Shown: piece by piece, positions 45,152-55,735 of the stretch
How positions within the stretch are numbered: the first letter of the stretch is position 1
Layout of the letters: every line of letters starts with the position of its first letter
Origin: Curtobacterium sp. TC1
GTDB lineage: Bacteria > Actinomycetota > Actinomycetes > Actinomycetales > Microbacteriaceae
Direction: 5' to 3'
NCBI RefSeq assembly: GCF_019844075.1
Contig: NZ_CP081964.1
Location: 3,472,001-3,536,000, forward strand
Length of the DNA stretch: 64,000 nucleotides
The notes under the pieces: generated by a model
Told to the model about the DNA's origin: nothing
Databases searched by the model: none
The model's input: only the letters and a program-made list of their open reading frames with translations
Translations under genes and position numbers: made by a program

Positions 45152-46870
45152 ATGCACACGCGAATGAGCCGCTGGTGGGACGGGATCTCCCTGCGCACCA
45201 AGATCACCGGGATCACGGTGCTCCTGGTGGCGCTCGGCCTGCTCGTCGCCGGGCTCGGCACGATGACCGTCCTGTCCACGTACCTGATGGCGCAGCTCGA
45301 CAACAACGTCAAGGGCACGACGGAGCAACTCGAGGGCCAGAACATCAGCGACGGCGAGCAGTACTGCAAGCTGTCGGTCGTACTGTCGCAGAGCGCCTAC
45401 GTCGCCGCGTACGACGCCGACGGCGACAAGATCTGCCAAACGAAGGCGTCGAGCCGTCCGGACATCCGCGAACTCGACTTCTCGGCAGCAGCGCAGAACG
45501 GCTCGCGCTTCTCGCTCTACGACAGCCAGCACAACCACGAATGGCGTGCCCAGGTCATCCCCGCATCGCTGCAGAACCAGACGAGCGGCTCCACCGAGAC
45601 CGGCTTCGTGCTCGTCGCGGTGTCGAGCGCCGACACCGACCAGACGATCCTGCGGTTCACCGCGATCTTCCTGAGCTTCGGTGCCTCGGTGATCCTGCTC
45701 GGGGCGATGCTCACGCGGCTGCTCGTCACCGCCACGTTCGACCCGTTGCGGGACGTCGAGGACACCGCTGCGCGCTTCGCCGCCGGTGACTTCAACCAGC
45801 GCCTCGAAGCGGACACCCCGAACACCGAGGTCGGCCGGCTCAACCGGTCCCTCAACGTCATGCTCGAACGCATCGACACCGCGTTCGAGGACCGCCAGCG
45901 CACCATCGACCAGATGCGGCGGTTCGTCGGCGACGCCTCGCACGAACTCCGCACGCCGCTGGTGTCCCTGCGCGGGTACGCCGAGCTGTACCGGATGGGC
46001 GCCCTGCGCAAGGAAGAAGACGTCGCCCAGGCGATGGAGCGCATCGAGAAAGAGGCGAAGCGGATGGGTCTGCTCGTGCAGGACCTGCTCCAGCTCGCCC
46101 GCATCGACGAGTCGAAGCCGCTCGAGCTCGGGCCGGTCGACCTCGTCGCCATCGCACGCGACTCGGCGCTCGACACCATGGCGTCCAACCCGGACCGCGA
46201 GATCCAGGTGCTCGTCGAGGACGCCATGACGGGCGAGAGCGTGCCCCAGGCCGTGCGGCCGCCCTCGTCCTCGTCCTCGTCCTCGTCGTCGCTCTCGTCG
46301 GGCTCGTCGTCCGACACGGGCGAGGTCCCCCCGGCGTCGCCCACCTCGGCGAACACCACGGGCCCCATCGCGTTCTCGCGGCAGACGATCGCGCGTCTCC
46401 GTGCTCGTCGGACCCGGGCGATGGACATCGAGGCCGGTGCCGCCCCCACCGACGAGACGACACCGCTGCCCACGGTCGTGATGCCCAAGCGCCCGCCGAT
46501 CGTCCTGGCGGAGGAGAACAAGATCCGCCAGATCGTGACGAACCTGATGGGCAACGCAATGCGGTTCACCGAACACGACGCCCCGATCGAGATCGGCGTC
46601 GGCGTGGACGACGACCGCGGCATGGCCCACATCGACGTCATCGACCACGGCGAGGGGATCCCCGCGCAGCTGCGCGACAAGATCTTCCAGCGGTTCTGGC
46701 GTGCCGACACCTCGCGCGCGCGGGACACCGGCGGCTCGGGGCTCGGACTCGCCATCGTGTCGGGCATCGTCGCGGCACACCACGGCTCGGTCGAGGTCTT
46801 CGACACCGAGGGCGGCGGCGCGACCTTCCGCGTCTGGCTGCCCCTGCTCCCTCGCGACTACGCCGCCTGA
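45152..46870 (+). CDS. sensor histidine kinase with serine-rich insertion
   Basis: 572 residues. Two membrane helices (about 18-42 and 168-190) flank an extracellular domain; then HAMP (about 192-245), a DHp with H264 in DASHELRTPLVSLRGYAELY, and an ATPase domain with the N box NKIRQIVTNLMGNAMRF (456-472), GEGIP, and GGSGLGLAIV. Between the DHp and the N box there is an unusual stretch of about 90 residues (358-447), with a 9-Ser run and Pro/Thr-rich parts. Kinase of the upstream response regulator. Confidence 0.92.
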   Translation: MHTRMSRWWDGISLRTKITGITVLLVALGLLVAGLGTMTVLSTYLMAQLDNNVKGTTEQLEGQNISDGEQYCKLSVVLSQSAYVAAYDADGDKICQTKASSRPDIRELDFSAAAQNGSRFSLYDSQHNHEWRAQVIPASLQNQTSGSTETGFVLVAVSSADTDQTILRFTAIFLSFGASVILLGAMLTRLLVTATFDPLRDVEDTAARFAAGDFNQRLEADTPNTEVGRLNRSLNVMLERIDTAFEDRQRTIDQMRRFVGDASHELRTPLVSLRGYAELYRMGALRKEEDVAQAMERIEKEAKRMGLLVQDLLQLARIDESKPLELGPVDLVAIARDSALDTMASNPDREIQVLVEDAMTGESVPQAVRPPSSSSSSSSSLSSGSSSDTGEVPPASPTSANTTGPIAFSRQTIARLRARRTRAMDIEAGAAPTDETTPLPTVVMPKRPPIVLAEENKIRQIVTNLMGNAMRFTEHDAPIEIGVGVDDDRGMAHIDVIDHGEGIPAQLRDKIFQRFWRADTSRARDTGGSGLGLAIVSGIVAAHHGSVEVFDTEGGGATFRVWLPLLPRDYAA

Positions 46871-47320
46871 CGCGGGGCGCGGCGCGGGTGCGCGCGCCGG
46901 CGCGCCCGCGCCCGCGCACCCGCGCCCGCGCGCCCGCGCCCGCGCCCGAGGTTCCAAAATCTCGGCATGTCGCGCCCCGTGGCGCTCGAGTTCGGAACCT
47001 CGGCGTTCAGCACACGGCGAGTCGTGGAACCCCGGCGCACCGAGTCCGCCGCGGACCCGTTCTGTCCGGAGCCGCGTCACACCGACCGGCGAGGCCGTCC
47101 ATCGACGAGGAGCGGCACGAAGCCCTCGCCCGGACGGAGCATGCGCACGAGACGCCGGACCCGGCCACGGTCGGACGCAGCGACGGAGAACGACGCTGGA
47201 CGGGCCTCCAGTCCGAACCGACCGACTCGGCGAGGTTCCACGACATGCCGCGCGTTGATCGCCGAGGTTCCGAACAACGGCGAACCCGGCCCCGAGATGC
47301 CGAGATTTCGGAACCTCACG
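46871..47320. repeat. CG microsatellite plus GAGGTTCC repeat cluster
   Basis: The 557-bp gap after the kinase has no credible gene. It opens with a CGCGCCCG-type microsatellite (about 46872-46946). Copies of CGAGGTTCC or its complement CGGAACCTC follow at 46947, 46993, 47231, 47263 and 47309. A 21-base block at 47013-47033 is identical to 61822-61842. Confidence 0.65.
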
Positions 47321-47378
47321 GGGCGAGACGGGACGGGGCGGGACGGGACGGGACGGGCGCCCCACGCCCCCCGCACGC

Positions 47379-47415
47379 GGAAGGGCCCCGCACGCGCAGC
47401 GTGCGGGGCCCTTCC
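47379..47415. terminator. groEL terminator, 16-bp perfect stem
   Basis: GGAAGGGCCCCGCACG (47379-47394) pairs with 47400-47415 around a 5-base loop, 13 bp past the groEL stop. Confidence 0.85.
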
Positions 47416-47427
47416 GGAACAGCGGAC

Positions 47428-49292
<1,865 letters not shown>

Positions 49293-49310
49293 ACGATGCG
49301 TGTCGTGTGG

Positions 49311-49514
49311 TCAGGCCGGTCGGACTGCCTCCGCCTGCGGGCCCTTCGACCCAGTGCCGACGTCGAACACCACTGCCTGGCCCTCCTCGAGGACCTTGTA
49401 ACCCGACATGTCGATGGCCGAGTAGTGCACGAACACGTCCTGGCCTCCTCCATCGACGGTGATGAAGCCGAAGCCCTTTTCAGCGTTGAACCACTTCACG
49501 GTTCCGTTGGCCAT
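49311..49514 (-). CDS. cold-shock protein (CspA family)
   Basis: 67 residues. [20 protein letters not shown] and [10 protein letters not shown] carry RNP1 and RNP2. It is the compact single-domain form, unlike the longer protein at 40071-40448. It binds single-stranded nucleic acid as an RNA chaperone. ATG 49514 follows a GGGAGCAAGAGATC leader. Confidence 0.93.
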   Translation of the reverse strand: MANGTVKWFNAEKGFGFITVDGGGQDVFVHYSAIDMSGYKVLEEGQAVVFDVGTGSKGPQAEAVRPA

Positions 49515-49695
49515 GATCTCTTGCTCCCTGGTACTGCCGTGCGAACGACGTGTTCGTCGTCTGCAAGGGACTCTGCTGGAAGCACGCCGATCAGGCAAGA
49601 GGTGTGACGTTGTTTCACGTCGATTCCGACAGAAATCAACGTGCCCGAAACACGACCGTCACAAATGCGGACGGAACGGGCCCGCGGAATGCGGA

Positions 49696-50301
49696 TCAGC
49701 CGGTGTAGTCGGCCCCGAGCACGACGCTCACATCGGCGTTCGGGAACGCTGCCGACTGCTGCACGGCGGTGACCCCGAGCTGCTTCGCGATGCCCTGCGC
49801 GACGGCCGCCTGCGCGGCCTGCTGGTAGTACACGATCGTCGAGGTCGACCCGGTCGTGCCGGCGTCCCCGGTCGAGGCGACCTGCCAGCCGGCGCCGGTC
49901 AGCGTGGCGCTGGCGCGGGCGGCGAGACCGGTGGTCGTCGTGCCGTTCAGGACGACGACGGTCGTGGTCCCCTGCTGCGCCGGCGTGGCCGCGGCCGCTC
50001 CGGAACCGGCATCCGCACCGGCCGACGAGGAGGCCGAGGGCTTCGAGGTGGCGGACGCGGACGGCTTCGCCGTGGCCGACGAGCTCGTCGACGCCGAGGG
50101 CGAGTCCGACCCGCTGAACGAGTAGCTGCCGTTCAGGAGTGCGAGGACGAGCACGCCGATGCCGACGAGCACGCCGGTGGCGAGTGCCGCCCAGGCGAAC
50201 GCGATCCAGCCACGGCCGCGGCGCTGGGCACCGCGGTGTGCGCCGACCCGGGGGCCGTCGGCGACGTCGTCGAACCGGTCACGGGGGAATCTGGTGCTCA
50301 T
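49696..50301 (-). CDS. LytR C-terminal domain membrane protein
   Basis: 201 residues: basic cytoplasmic N-terminus, one membrane helix (WAALATGVLVGIGVLVLALL), a Ser/Ala/Thr linker (about 62-110), then a LytR_C domain (TTVVVLNGTTTTGLAARASATLTGAGW ... VSVVLGADYTG). LytR_C domains occur in cell-wall proteins; the role is unknown. The ATG overlaps the DUF3263 stop (ATGA). Confidence 0.87.
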   Translation of the reverse strand: MSTRFPRDRFDDVADGPRVGAHRGAQRRGRGWIAFAWAALATGVLVGIGVLVLALLNGSYSFSGSDSPSASTSSSATAKPSASATSKPSASSSAGADAGSGAAAATPAQQGTTTVVVLNGTTTTGLAARASATLTGAGWQVASTGDAGTTGSTSTIVYYQQAAQAAVAQGIAKQLGVTAVQQSAAFPNADVSVVLGADYTG

Positions 50302-50639
50302 CGTTCCTCTTCACGTCCTTCGGGAGCGCCGCCGGGCGCGACGAAGCTGCGCGTCGCCCGGGCGCTGGTGCGCGCGTGCCGGAGCCGCTGCAGCCTGGTG
50401 ACGAGCTGCGGGTCGTACGCGAGTGCCGCGGGCGAGTCGATCACGCGGTTCAGCACCTGGTAGTAGCGCGCCGGCGACATCTCGAACTCGACCCGGATCT
50501 CCGCTTCCTTCGTGCGGTCGTGCCGTGCCCGGTCGTGCTCGAACGACAGCACACGCTGTGCGAGCTCGCTGAGCTGGTCAGCGCTGAGCTCGTCAGCGCG
50601 GCGCTCGTCGGTGGGGCTGGTCACGGCGGTTCCGATCAC
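50298..50639 (-). CDS. DUF3263 protein
   Basis: 113 residues from GTG 50639 (or 108 from GTG 50624). ELAQRVLSFEHDRARHDRTKEAEIRVEF followed by SPARYYQVLNRVIDSPAALAYDPQLVTRLQRLR is the DUF3263 signature, which resembles a helix-turn-helix. Translationally coupled to the LytR_C gene, a pairing conserved in actinobacteria. Confidence 0.87.
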   Translation of the reverse strand: MIGTAVTSPTDERRADELSADQLSELAQRVLSFEHDRARHDRTKEAEIRVEFEMSPARYYQVLNRVIDSPAALAYDPQLVTRLQRLRHARTSARATRSFVAPGGAPEGREEER

Positions 50640-50721
50640 GTGTCGGGGAACGGGTCTCGCACATCGTAGGGGCGGAGAGCATCCGGACCCTGGCACGGCG
50701 CTGGACTGTCGCGAACACCGG

Positions 50722-51801
50722 TCACAGGTTCGGGTCGCGGAACCAGCGCACCCGGGTGCCGAACGGGTCCGAGACGGCGACCGCGGTGCCGTCGATCGAG
50801 GCCGTGGCGAAGGCGTCCGGATCCGCGGGGTCGACGTCGTCGGGCACCGTCGCCGCGACACCGCTCAGGATCCCGGTGCGTTCGAGCGCGATCCAGTGCA
50901 CACCGCGTTCGCGGACGCGGTCCACGAACCGCTGGCGCTCGGCACCCGGCACGTAGACCAGGGTCCCGGTGGTCAGGACGACGGGCTCCACGTCGTCCGG
51001 CAGGGCGTCCAGTGCACGGTCGAGGTCACCTGGCAGCGTGCCGACGAGCCGGACGGGAGGCGCGGCGAGCGTCGCGCGCGCCGCCTCGCGCATCAGGGCG
51101 ATCCGGTCCGTCGCCTCGGGCGGGACGGCCTCGACCAACCGGTCGAACGCGCCCGGTGCGGCGAGGTCGATCGGGTTCGGGTCGAGCGCGACCCGCGCGC
51201 CGATCGAGATCGGCCTGCTCGCCGGAGCGGGCACGTCGCCGGTGACGTCGACGACCAGTCCGATCGACGGGTCCTCCGGCGCCGTGTGCATCCGGACGAG
51301 CTCGGTGCGCACCCCGCCGTGGTCGTCGCGCCCCGAGGAGTCGGGGCGCGACGACCGCACCGGGGCGCGATCCGCCGGCACCCGGGACTCCGACGTCCGG
51401 TGGTCGAGGGTCACCCGGTCCGGGATCGAGCAGAGCCCCGCCGCGGCGCCGGCGTCGACCACCCCGAGCGGCCGCGGTGCCCGCTCGGCGAGCGCCGCGA
51501 ACAGCGGGACGACGGGACCGAGCCGTCGCGGGTCGTTGGCCTGCACCGTGGCGGAGGCGAGGGCCGTGACCAGGGCGGGGCGGGCCTCCCGTCCGATCGC
51601 GCGCAGCGCACCGGGGTCCGACGGGTCCGCGCCCAGCCGCCGCGCGACGGCGAAGAACAGCTCCGGCTGCCGCTGCTGCTCGGGGACCTCGGCGAGGAGC
51701 GCGACGAGCGCTGGGTCGAGCGACCGTGCCCATGCGGCGTACGTCGGCGAGACCGCCTCGATGCGGTCGGCGTAGGCGGCGTACCGAGCCCGTGTGTCCA
51801 T
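50722..51801 (-). CDS. DUF2332 family protein
   Basis: 359 residues. PTYAAWARSLDPALVALLAEVPEQQRQPELFFAVARRLG and VVDAGAAAGLCSIPDRV, then VALDPNPIDL, match DUF2332, which has a methyltransferase-like core of unknown activity. ATG 51801 shares a base with the GNAT stop (TGATG), so the two are an operon. Confidence 0.83.
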   Translation of the reverse strand: MDTRARYAAYADRIEAVSPTYAAWARSLDPALVALLAEVPEQQRQPELFFAVARRLGADPSDPGALRAIGREARPALVTALASATVQANDPRRLGPVVPLFAALAERAPRPLGVVDAGAAAGLCSIPDRVTLDHRTSESRVPADRAPVRSSRPDSSGRDDHGGVRTELVRMHTAPEDPSIGLVVDVTGDVPAPASRPISIGARVALDPNPIDLAAPGAFDRLVEAVPPEATDRIALMREAARATLAAPPVRLVGTLPGDLDRALDALPDDVEPVVLTTGTLVYVPGAERQRFVDRVRERGVHWIALERTGILSGVAATVPDDVDPADPDAFATASIDGTAVAVSDPFGTRVRWFRDPNL

Positions 51802-52274
51802 CAGCGCCCGGGGCGGTGCATGCCGACGTGGCGGATGCCGGCTTCGTCGTACGGCTCCCCGAACCGGACGAAGCCGTACCGCTCGTACAGGGCCGCGACG
51901 TACTCCTGGGCGTGCAGGACGAACGGGTCGTGCCCGTGTCGGTCGAGGACGGCGGCGACGAGCCGTCCGGCCACGCCCTGTCCACGGTGCTCCGGGTGGG
52001 TGGCGACCCGGCCGATCACCCACGCCGGCGGTTCGGTGCCGTCCGGGTGGACCTCGTCCGCCGCCGGACGGATGAGGCGCAGGTACCCAACCGCATCGGT
52101 GTCGGTACCGAACCACCAGTGCTCGGTCTCGGGCTCGCGGTCACGGCCGTCGAAGTCCTCGGCCGTCACCCGTTGTTCGAGTGCGAAGACGCGGTTCCGG
52201 AGCACCACGATGCCGTACAGTTCGTCCGTCGTCAGACGGGTCCAGCGGGCGTGGCGCACGGAATGCTCGGACAT
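51801..52274 (-). CDS. GNAT N-acetyltransferase (ElaA-like)
   Basis: 157 residues. ELYGIVVLRNRVFALEQR is an ElaA-type start; the acetyl-CoA loop is RVATHPEHRGQGVAGRLV, and YERYGFVRFGEPYDEAGI closes the fold. The substrate is unknown. ATG 52274 is preferred over the 52346 frame extension, which overlaps the divergent msrB start. Confidence 0.87.
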   Translation of the reverse strand: MSEHSVRHARWTRLTTDELYGIVVLRNRVFALEQRVTAEDFDGRDREPETEHWWFGTDTDAVGYLRLIRPAADEVHPDGTEPPAWVIGRVATHPEHRGQGVAGRLVAAVLDRHGHDPFVLHAQEYVAALYERYGFVRFGEPYDEAGIRHVGMHRPGR

Positions 52275-52339
52275 CGTCGCGAGTTTACTGAAGTGGTCGG
52301 GAGTGCCCGGAAGAACCCGACCGGAAGCAGGAGGAACCA

Positions 52340-52747
52340 ATGGCATACAACGTCGACAAGTCCGACGCCCAGTGGCGCGAGGAGCTCTCCCCGGACCAGT
52401 ACGCCGTCCTGCGTCAGGCGGGGACCGAGCGGCCGTGGACCGGTGAACTCCTCGACGAGGAGCGTGCCGGCGTCTACACCTGTGCGGCCTGCAACGCAGA
52501 GCTGTTCAAGAGCGGCACGAAGTTCGACTCCGGCTGCGGCTGGCCGTCGTTCTACGAGTCGGTGAACCCCGACGCCGTGCAGCTGATCGACGACAAGTCG
52601 CTCGGCATGGTGCGCACCGAGGTCCGTTGCGCGAACTGCGGCTCGCACCTGGGCCACGTGTTCCCCGACGGCTTCGGCACCCCCACCGGCGACCGGTACT
52701 GCATGAACTCGATCTCGCTGAACTTCTCGGAGAAGTCCGGCGAGTGA
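52340..52747 (+). CDS. msrB: peptide-methionine (R)-S-oxide reductase
   Basis: 135 residues. Zinc Cys pairs C48/C51 (CAAC) and C97/C100 (CANC); GCGWPSFYES; GHVFPDGFG; catalytic C121 in RYCMNSISL. It reduces methionine-R-sulfoxide in proteins. No MsrA domain. It diverges from the GNAT gene and is followed by tRNA-Thr. Confidence 0.94.
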   Translation: MAYNVDKSDAQWREELSPDQYAVLRQAGTERPWTGELLDEERAGVYTCAACNAELFKSGTKFDSGCGWPSFYESVNPDAVQLIDDKSLGMVRTEVRCANCGSHLGHVFPDGFGTPTGDRYCMNSISLNFSEKSGE

Positions 52748-52784
52748 GCGTCCGACGCCCTCACCGGTAGGATGAGCGGCGTCA

Positions 52785-52860
52785 GCCGGCATGGCGCAAT
52801 TGGTAGCGCACCGTACTTGTAATACGGGGGTTGCGGGTTCAAGTCCCGCTGCCGGCCCCA
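52785..52860 (+). tRNA. tRNA-Thr (anticodon TGT)
   Basis: Acceptor GCCGGCA/TGCCGGC, D-stem GCGC/GCGC, anticodon stem CCGTA/TACGG with loop CTTGTAA (TGT), T-loop TTCAAGT. CCA is encoded at 52858-52860, unlike the tRNA-Arg in this window. Confidence 0.94.
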
Positions 52861-52880
52861 CGACCGCCGTCCGGCGGAGC

Positions 52881-52912
52881 GATGCCCCGGGTGATCACTC
52901 ACCCGGGGCATC
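52881..52912. terminator. tRNA-Thr terminator
   Basis: GATGCCCCGGGTGA (52881-52894) pairs exactly with 52899-52912 around TCAC. The remaining bases to 53059 show no gene. Confidence 0.8.
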
Positions 52913-53059
52913 GGCGCGTGTGGAACACGGATCAGGGAGTGTTCCGGGCGCTCGACGCGGTAACCAGCCGGTCGTGCGACGAGGATGACACCTCACCGAA
53001 CCGTGCGTCCACACCCGGACCCCACATCAGCGCGAATCCGCACGAACGTGCACGGATCT

Positions 53060-54091
53060 TCAGCGTCCGCCGGTGATCTTGCGCTCCCGCTGAGCGACGC
53101 CGGCGGTGCCGTACGGGTAGTCGTCGATGCGTGGTGCGCTGGCGTCGGTGAGCTGCGTGAGCTCCGCCTCGGTCAGCACGAGGTCGGCCGCACCGAGGTT
53201 GTCCTCGAGCTGCGACACCGTCCGGGCGCCGAGGATCACGCTCGTCACCGCCGGCCGGGCGAGCAGCCAGGCGAGGGCGACCTGCGACCGTGAGGCGCCG
53301 TGCGCATCGGCGACCGCGGACACCGCGTCGAGGACGGCCCAGGTGCGCTCGTCGCCGTTCCGCGCTTCCCACGCCTCCATGCCGCGCGACGGGTTCTCGC
53401 CGAGTCGGGTGGAGCCGGTGGGTGCTTCGTCGCGCTGGTACTTGCCGGACAGCCAGCCGCCGGCCAGGGGCGACCAGGGCAGCAGACCGATCCCGGCGTC
53501 GAGGCTGGCGGGGACGATCTCGTGCTCGATGTCGCGGACGAGCAGGTTGTACTGCGGCTGCAGGGTGACCGGCGGCGCCCAGCCGTGCGCCTTCGCCTCG
53601 TAGACGGCCTTGGTGATCTGGTAGCCGAGGTAGTTCGAGAACCCGTAGGACCCGATCTTGCCCGCGGAGACGGCGTCGTCGAGGAAGCGCAGGGTCTCCT
53701 CGATCGGCGTCAGGGCGTCCCACGCGTGCATCTGGTACAGGTCGATGTGGTCGACCCCGAGGCGCTCGAGCGAGGCGTCGAGGGCGACCCGGAGGTGCCG
53801 GCGCGACAGGCCGACGTCGTTCGGGCCGCCCCCCTGCGGGAAGCGGCCCTTGGTGGCGAGGACGACCTGCTGCGCCTCGGTGGGGTGTGCCGCCAGCCAG
53901 CGACCGATGATCCGCTCGGACTCGTTGCCCGAGTAGACGTCGGCCGTGTCGATCAGGGTGCCGCCGGCCGCGACGAACGTGTCGATGATGGTGTGGGAGG
54001 TGGGTTCGTCGGCTTCACTGCCGAACGTCATGGTGCCGAGGGTCAGCGTCGACACCGATGTCCCGCTGTTGCCGAGGAGTCTGTAGTCCAT
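53060..54091 (-). CDS. aldo/keto reductase
   Basis: 343 residues. MDYRLLGNSGTSVSTLTLGTM start, catalytic LIDTADVYSGNESERIIG (Asp, Tyr), LATKGRF (Lys), LYQMHAWD (His), and NADP-binding SVILGARTVSQLEDNLGA. It belongs to the potassium-channel-beta/YajO-like group. Substrate unknown; not part of the fucose cluster. Confidence 0.9.
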   Translation of the reverse strand: MDYRLLGNSGTSVSTLTLGTMTFGSEADEPTSHTIIDTFVAAGGTLIDTADVYSGNESERIIGRWLAAHPTEAQQVVLATKGRFPQGGGPNDVGLSRRHLRVALDASLERLGVDHIDLYQMHAWDALTPIEETLRFLDDAVSAGKIGSYGFSNYLGYQITKAVYEAKAHGWAPPVTLQPQYNLLVRDIEHEIVPASLDAGIGLLPWSPLAGGWLSGKYQRDEAPTGSTRLGENPSRGMEAWEARNGDERTWAVLDAVSAVADAHGASRSQVALAWLLARPAVTSVILGARTVSQLEDNLGAADLVLTEAELTQLTDASAPRIDDYPYGTAGVAQRERKITGGR

Positions 54092-54172
54092 GGCCGGGAC
54101 GGTACGCGCGACGCCCTCCGTCAGCGAGGACCTGGCAGTACCCGTCAGCGCGACGCGGACAACGCGCGCCGG

Positions 54173-54952
54173 TCAGGAACGCAGGAACGCCAGCGCCGCT
54201 TCGCGGAACGCCCGCGAGGTCGGCGCGTTGAAGTGGTTGCGCCCGGGGATCTCGAAGAACGACGCGTCCGGAGCTGCCTGCGCCAACCGCACGGCGCTGT
54301 CGCGGATGCCGTCCTCGCTGCCGGCCGCCATCAGGATCGGCTGCGCGGGGGCGTTGTCGGGAGTGGGCTCGATGCTGTTCCGCATCCCCTCGACCATCGC
54401 CACGAGCGCTGCGAGGTCGTTCCCCTCGACGTTGCCGGCCATGGTCAGGTAGCCGTTCGTCACGCGGTCCTCGATCGGCGTGCCGTCCGCCAGGTTCGCC
54501 TTCGCCTGGTCGACCCGCACGCGGCGCATCGGGTCGGCGTCCGGGATGCCGTCGAACACCGCGCGGGTGATGCGGTCCGGCAACCGTTCGGCGGTGTGCC
54601 AGCCGACGCGTGCGCCGAGCGAGTACCCGAGGAACGCGACCTCGTCGAGCAGGTACGTGTCGATGACGGTGGTGACGTCCGCGACGAGCAGGTCCATCGA
54701 GTACGCGCCGGGGTCGCGCGGCTTCGCGCTCGCACCGTGCCCGCGCTGGTCGAACGCCAGCACGCGGTAGCCGGCGCGGACGAGGTCGCGGGTCCAGCCG
54801 GAGGCGTGCCAGTTCAGCACCGCGCCGGAGGCGAACCCGTGCACCGCGACGACGGCGGGGGCGTCGGGATCGCCGAAGTCGTAGGTCGCGAGCCGGAGGC
54901 CGTCGGGCGACATCACGATGCGGGGACGGGGCGCTTCGGGGACGAGTGACAT
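54173..54952 (-). CDS. alpha/beta hydrolase
   Basis: 259 residues. VAVHGFASGAVLNW (oxyanion), LAFDQRGHGAS, nucleophile FLGYSLGAR, and the catalytic His in IPGRNHFNAP. Substrate unknown. ATG 54952 has GGAGGGG just upstream; the longer frame to 54988 overlaps the divergent epimerase gene. Confidence 0.85.
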   Translation of the reverse strand: MSLVPEAPRPRIVMSPDGLRLATYDFGDPDAPAVVAVHGFASGAVLNWHASGWTRDLVRAGYRVLAFDQRGHGASAKPRDPGAYSMDLLVADVTTVIDTYLLDEVAFLGYSLGARVGWHTAERLPDRITRAVFDGIPDADPMRRVRVDQAKANLADGTPIEDRVTNGYLTMAGNVEGNDLAALVAMVEGMRNSIEPTPDNAPAQPILMAAGSEDGIRDSAVRLAQAAPDASFFEIPGRNHFNAPTSRAFREAALAFLRS

Positions 54953-54986
54953 GTCCCCTCCAGGGTAGCGGGGCACTGTGGTCGCC

Positions 54987-55724
54987 ATGGACGGCTACGG
55001 CGGTGACCAGATCCGAGCGGCGGAGCGGCCGCACCTCGACGCGGGCGAGCCGCTGATGCAGCGGGCGGCCGACGGGCTGGCACGCATCGTCGGCGACCTG
55101 CTCGACGACCCGGCCGTCCGGCCGGGCGACGGACCAGGGTCCGTCCTGCTGCTGGTGGGCAGTGGCGACAACGGCGGTGACGCCCTGTTCGCGGGTGCAC
55201 GGCTGGCGGCTGCCGGGAGGCACGTGGCGGTCCTGCGCGTCGGCTCACGAGTGCACGATGCGGGCCTGGCAGCGGCGCTGGACGGCGGAGCGCGCCTGCT
55301 GGACGGTCCGTCCGGTCCACGTGCCGGCGGTGTGCCGGCGCACGACGGCGACCGCCTGGCCGCGGTCGCGACCGACGCGGCGCTCGAGGCCGACCTGGTG
55401 CTGGACGCGATCCTCGGGATCGGGGTGCAGGGGCCGGCAGCGCTCCGCTCCCCCGCCCGCGAGGTCGTCGACGCGATCCGCGAGCTCGCCCGCGACCAGC
55501 GCGCACCGTTCGTCGTCGCCGTCGACGTGCCGAGCGGCATCGACGTCGACACCGGCGGGATCGCGGACGACCACGTGCTGCACGCCGACGTCACCGCCAC
55601 GTTCGGCGGGGTGAAGGCCGGGTTGCTGATGGGGCCGGCCGCCACCCTCGCTGGACGGATCGAGCTCGTGGACGTCGGGATCGGCACGGACCTGGCGACG
55701 GTGGAGCCGCTGGTCCGCACCTGA
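54987..55724 (+). CDS. NAD(P)H-hydrate epimerase (YjeF_N) protein
   Basis: 245 residues. YGGDQIRAAERP, PLMQRAADGL, LLLVGSGDNGGDALFAGARLA and FVVAVDVPSGIDVDTG are YjeF_N motifs; the Asp in ADLVLDAILGIG is catalytic-region. It epimerises damaged (R)-NAD(P)HX for repair by the dehydratase, whose domain is not fused here. A GTG at 54978 would add three residues. Confidence 0.88.
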   Translation: MDGYGGDQIRAAERPHLDAGEPLMQRAADGLARIVGDLLDDPAVRPGDGPGSVLLLVGSGDNGGDALFAGARLAAAGRHVAVLRVGSRVHDAGLAAALDGGARLLDGPSGPRAGGVPAHDGDRLAAVATDAALEADLVLDAILGIGVQGPAALRSPAREVVDAIRELARDQRAPFVVAVDVPSGIDVDTGGIADDHVLHADVTATFGGVKAGLLMGPAATLAGRIELVDVGIGTDLATVEPLVRT

Positions 55725-55735
55725 TCCCGATCCGA

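Noticed and set aside
47100..47370. Long ORFs on both strands downstream of the histidine kinase
   Set aside because: Arg/Pro/Thr-rich frames made by high-GC repeats; no start signals or family motifs.
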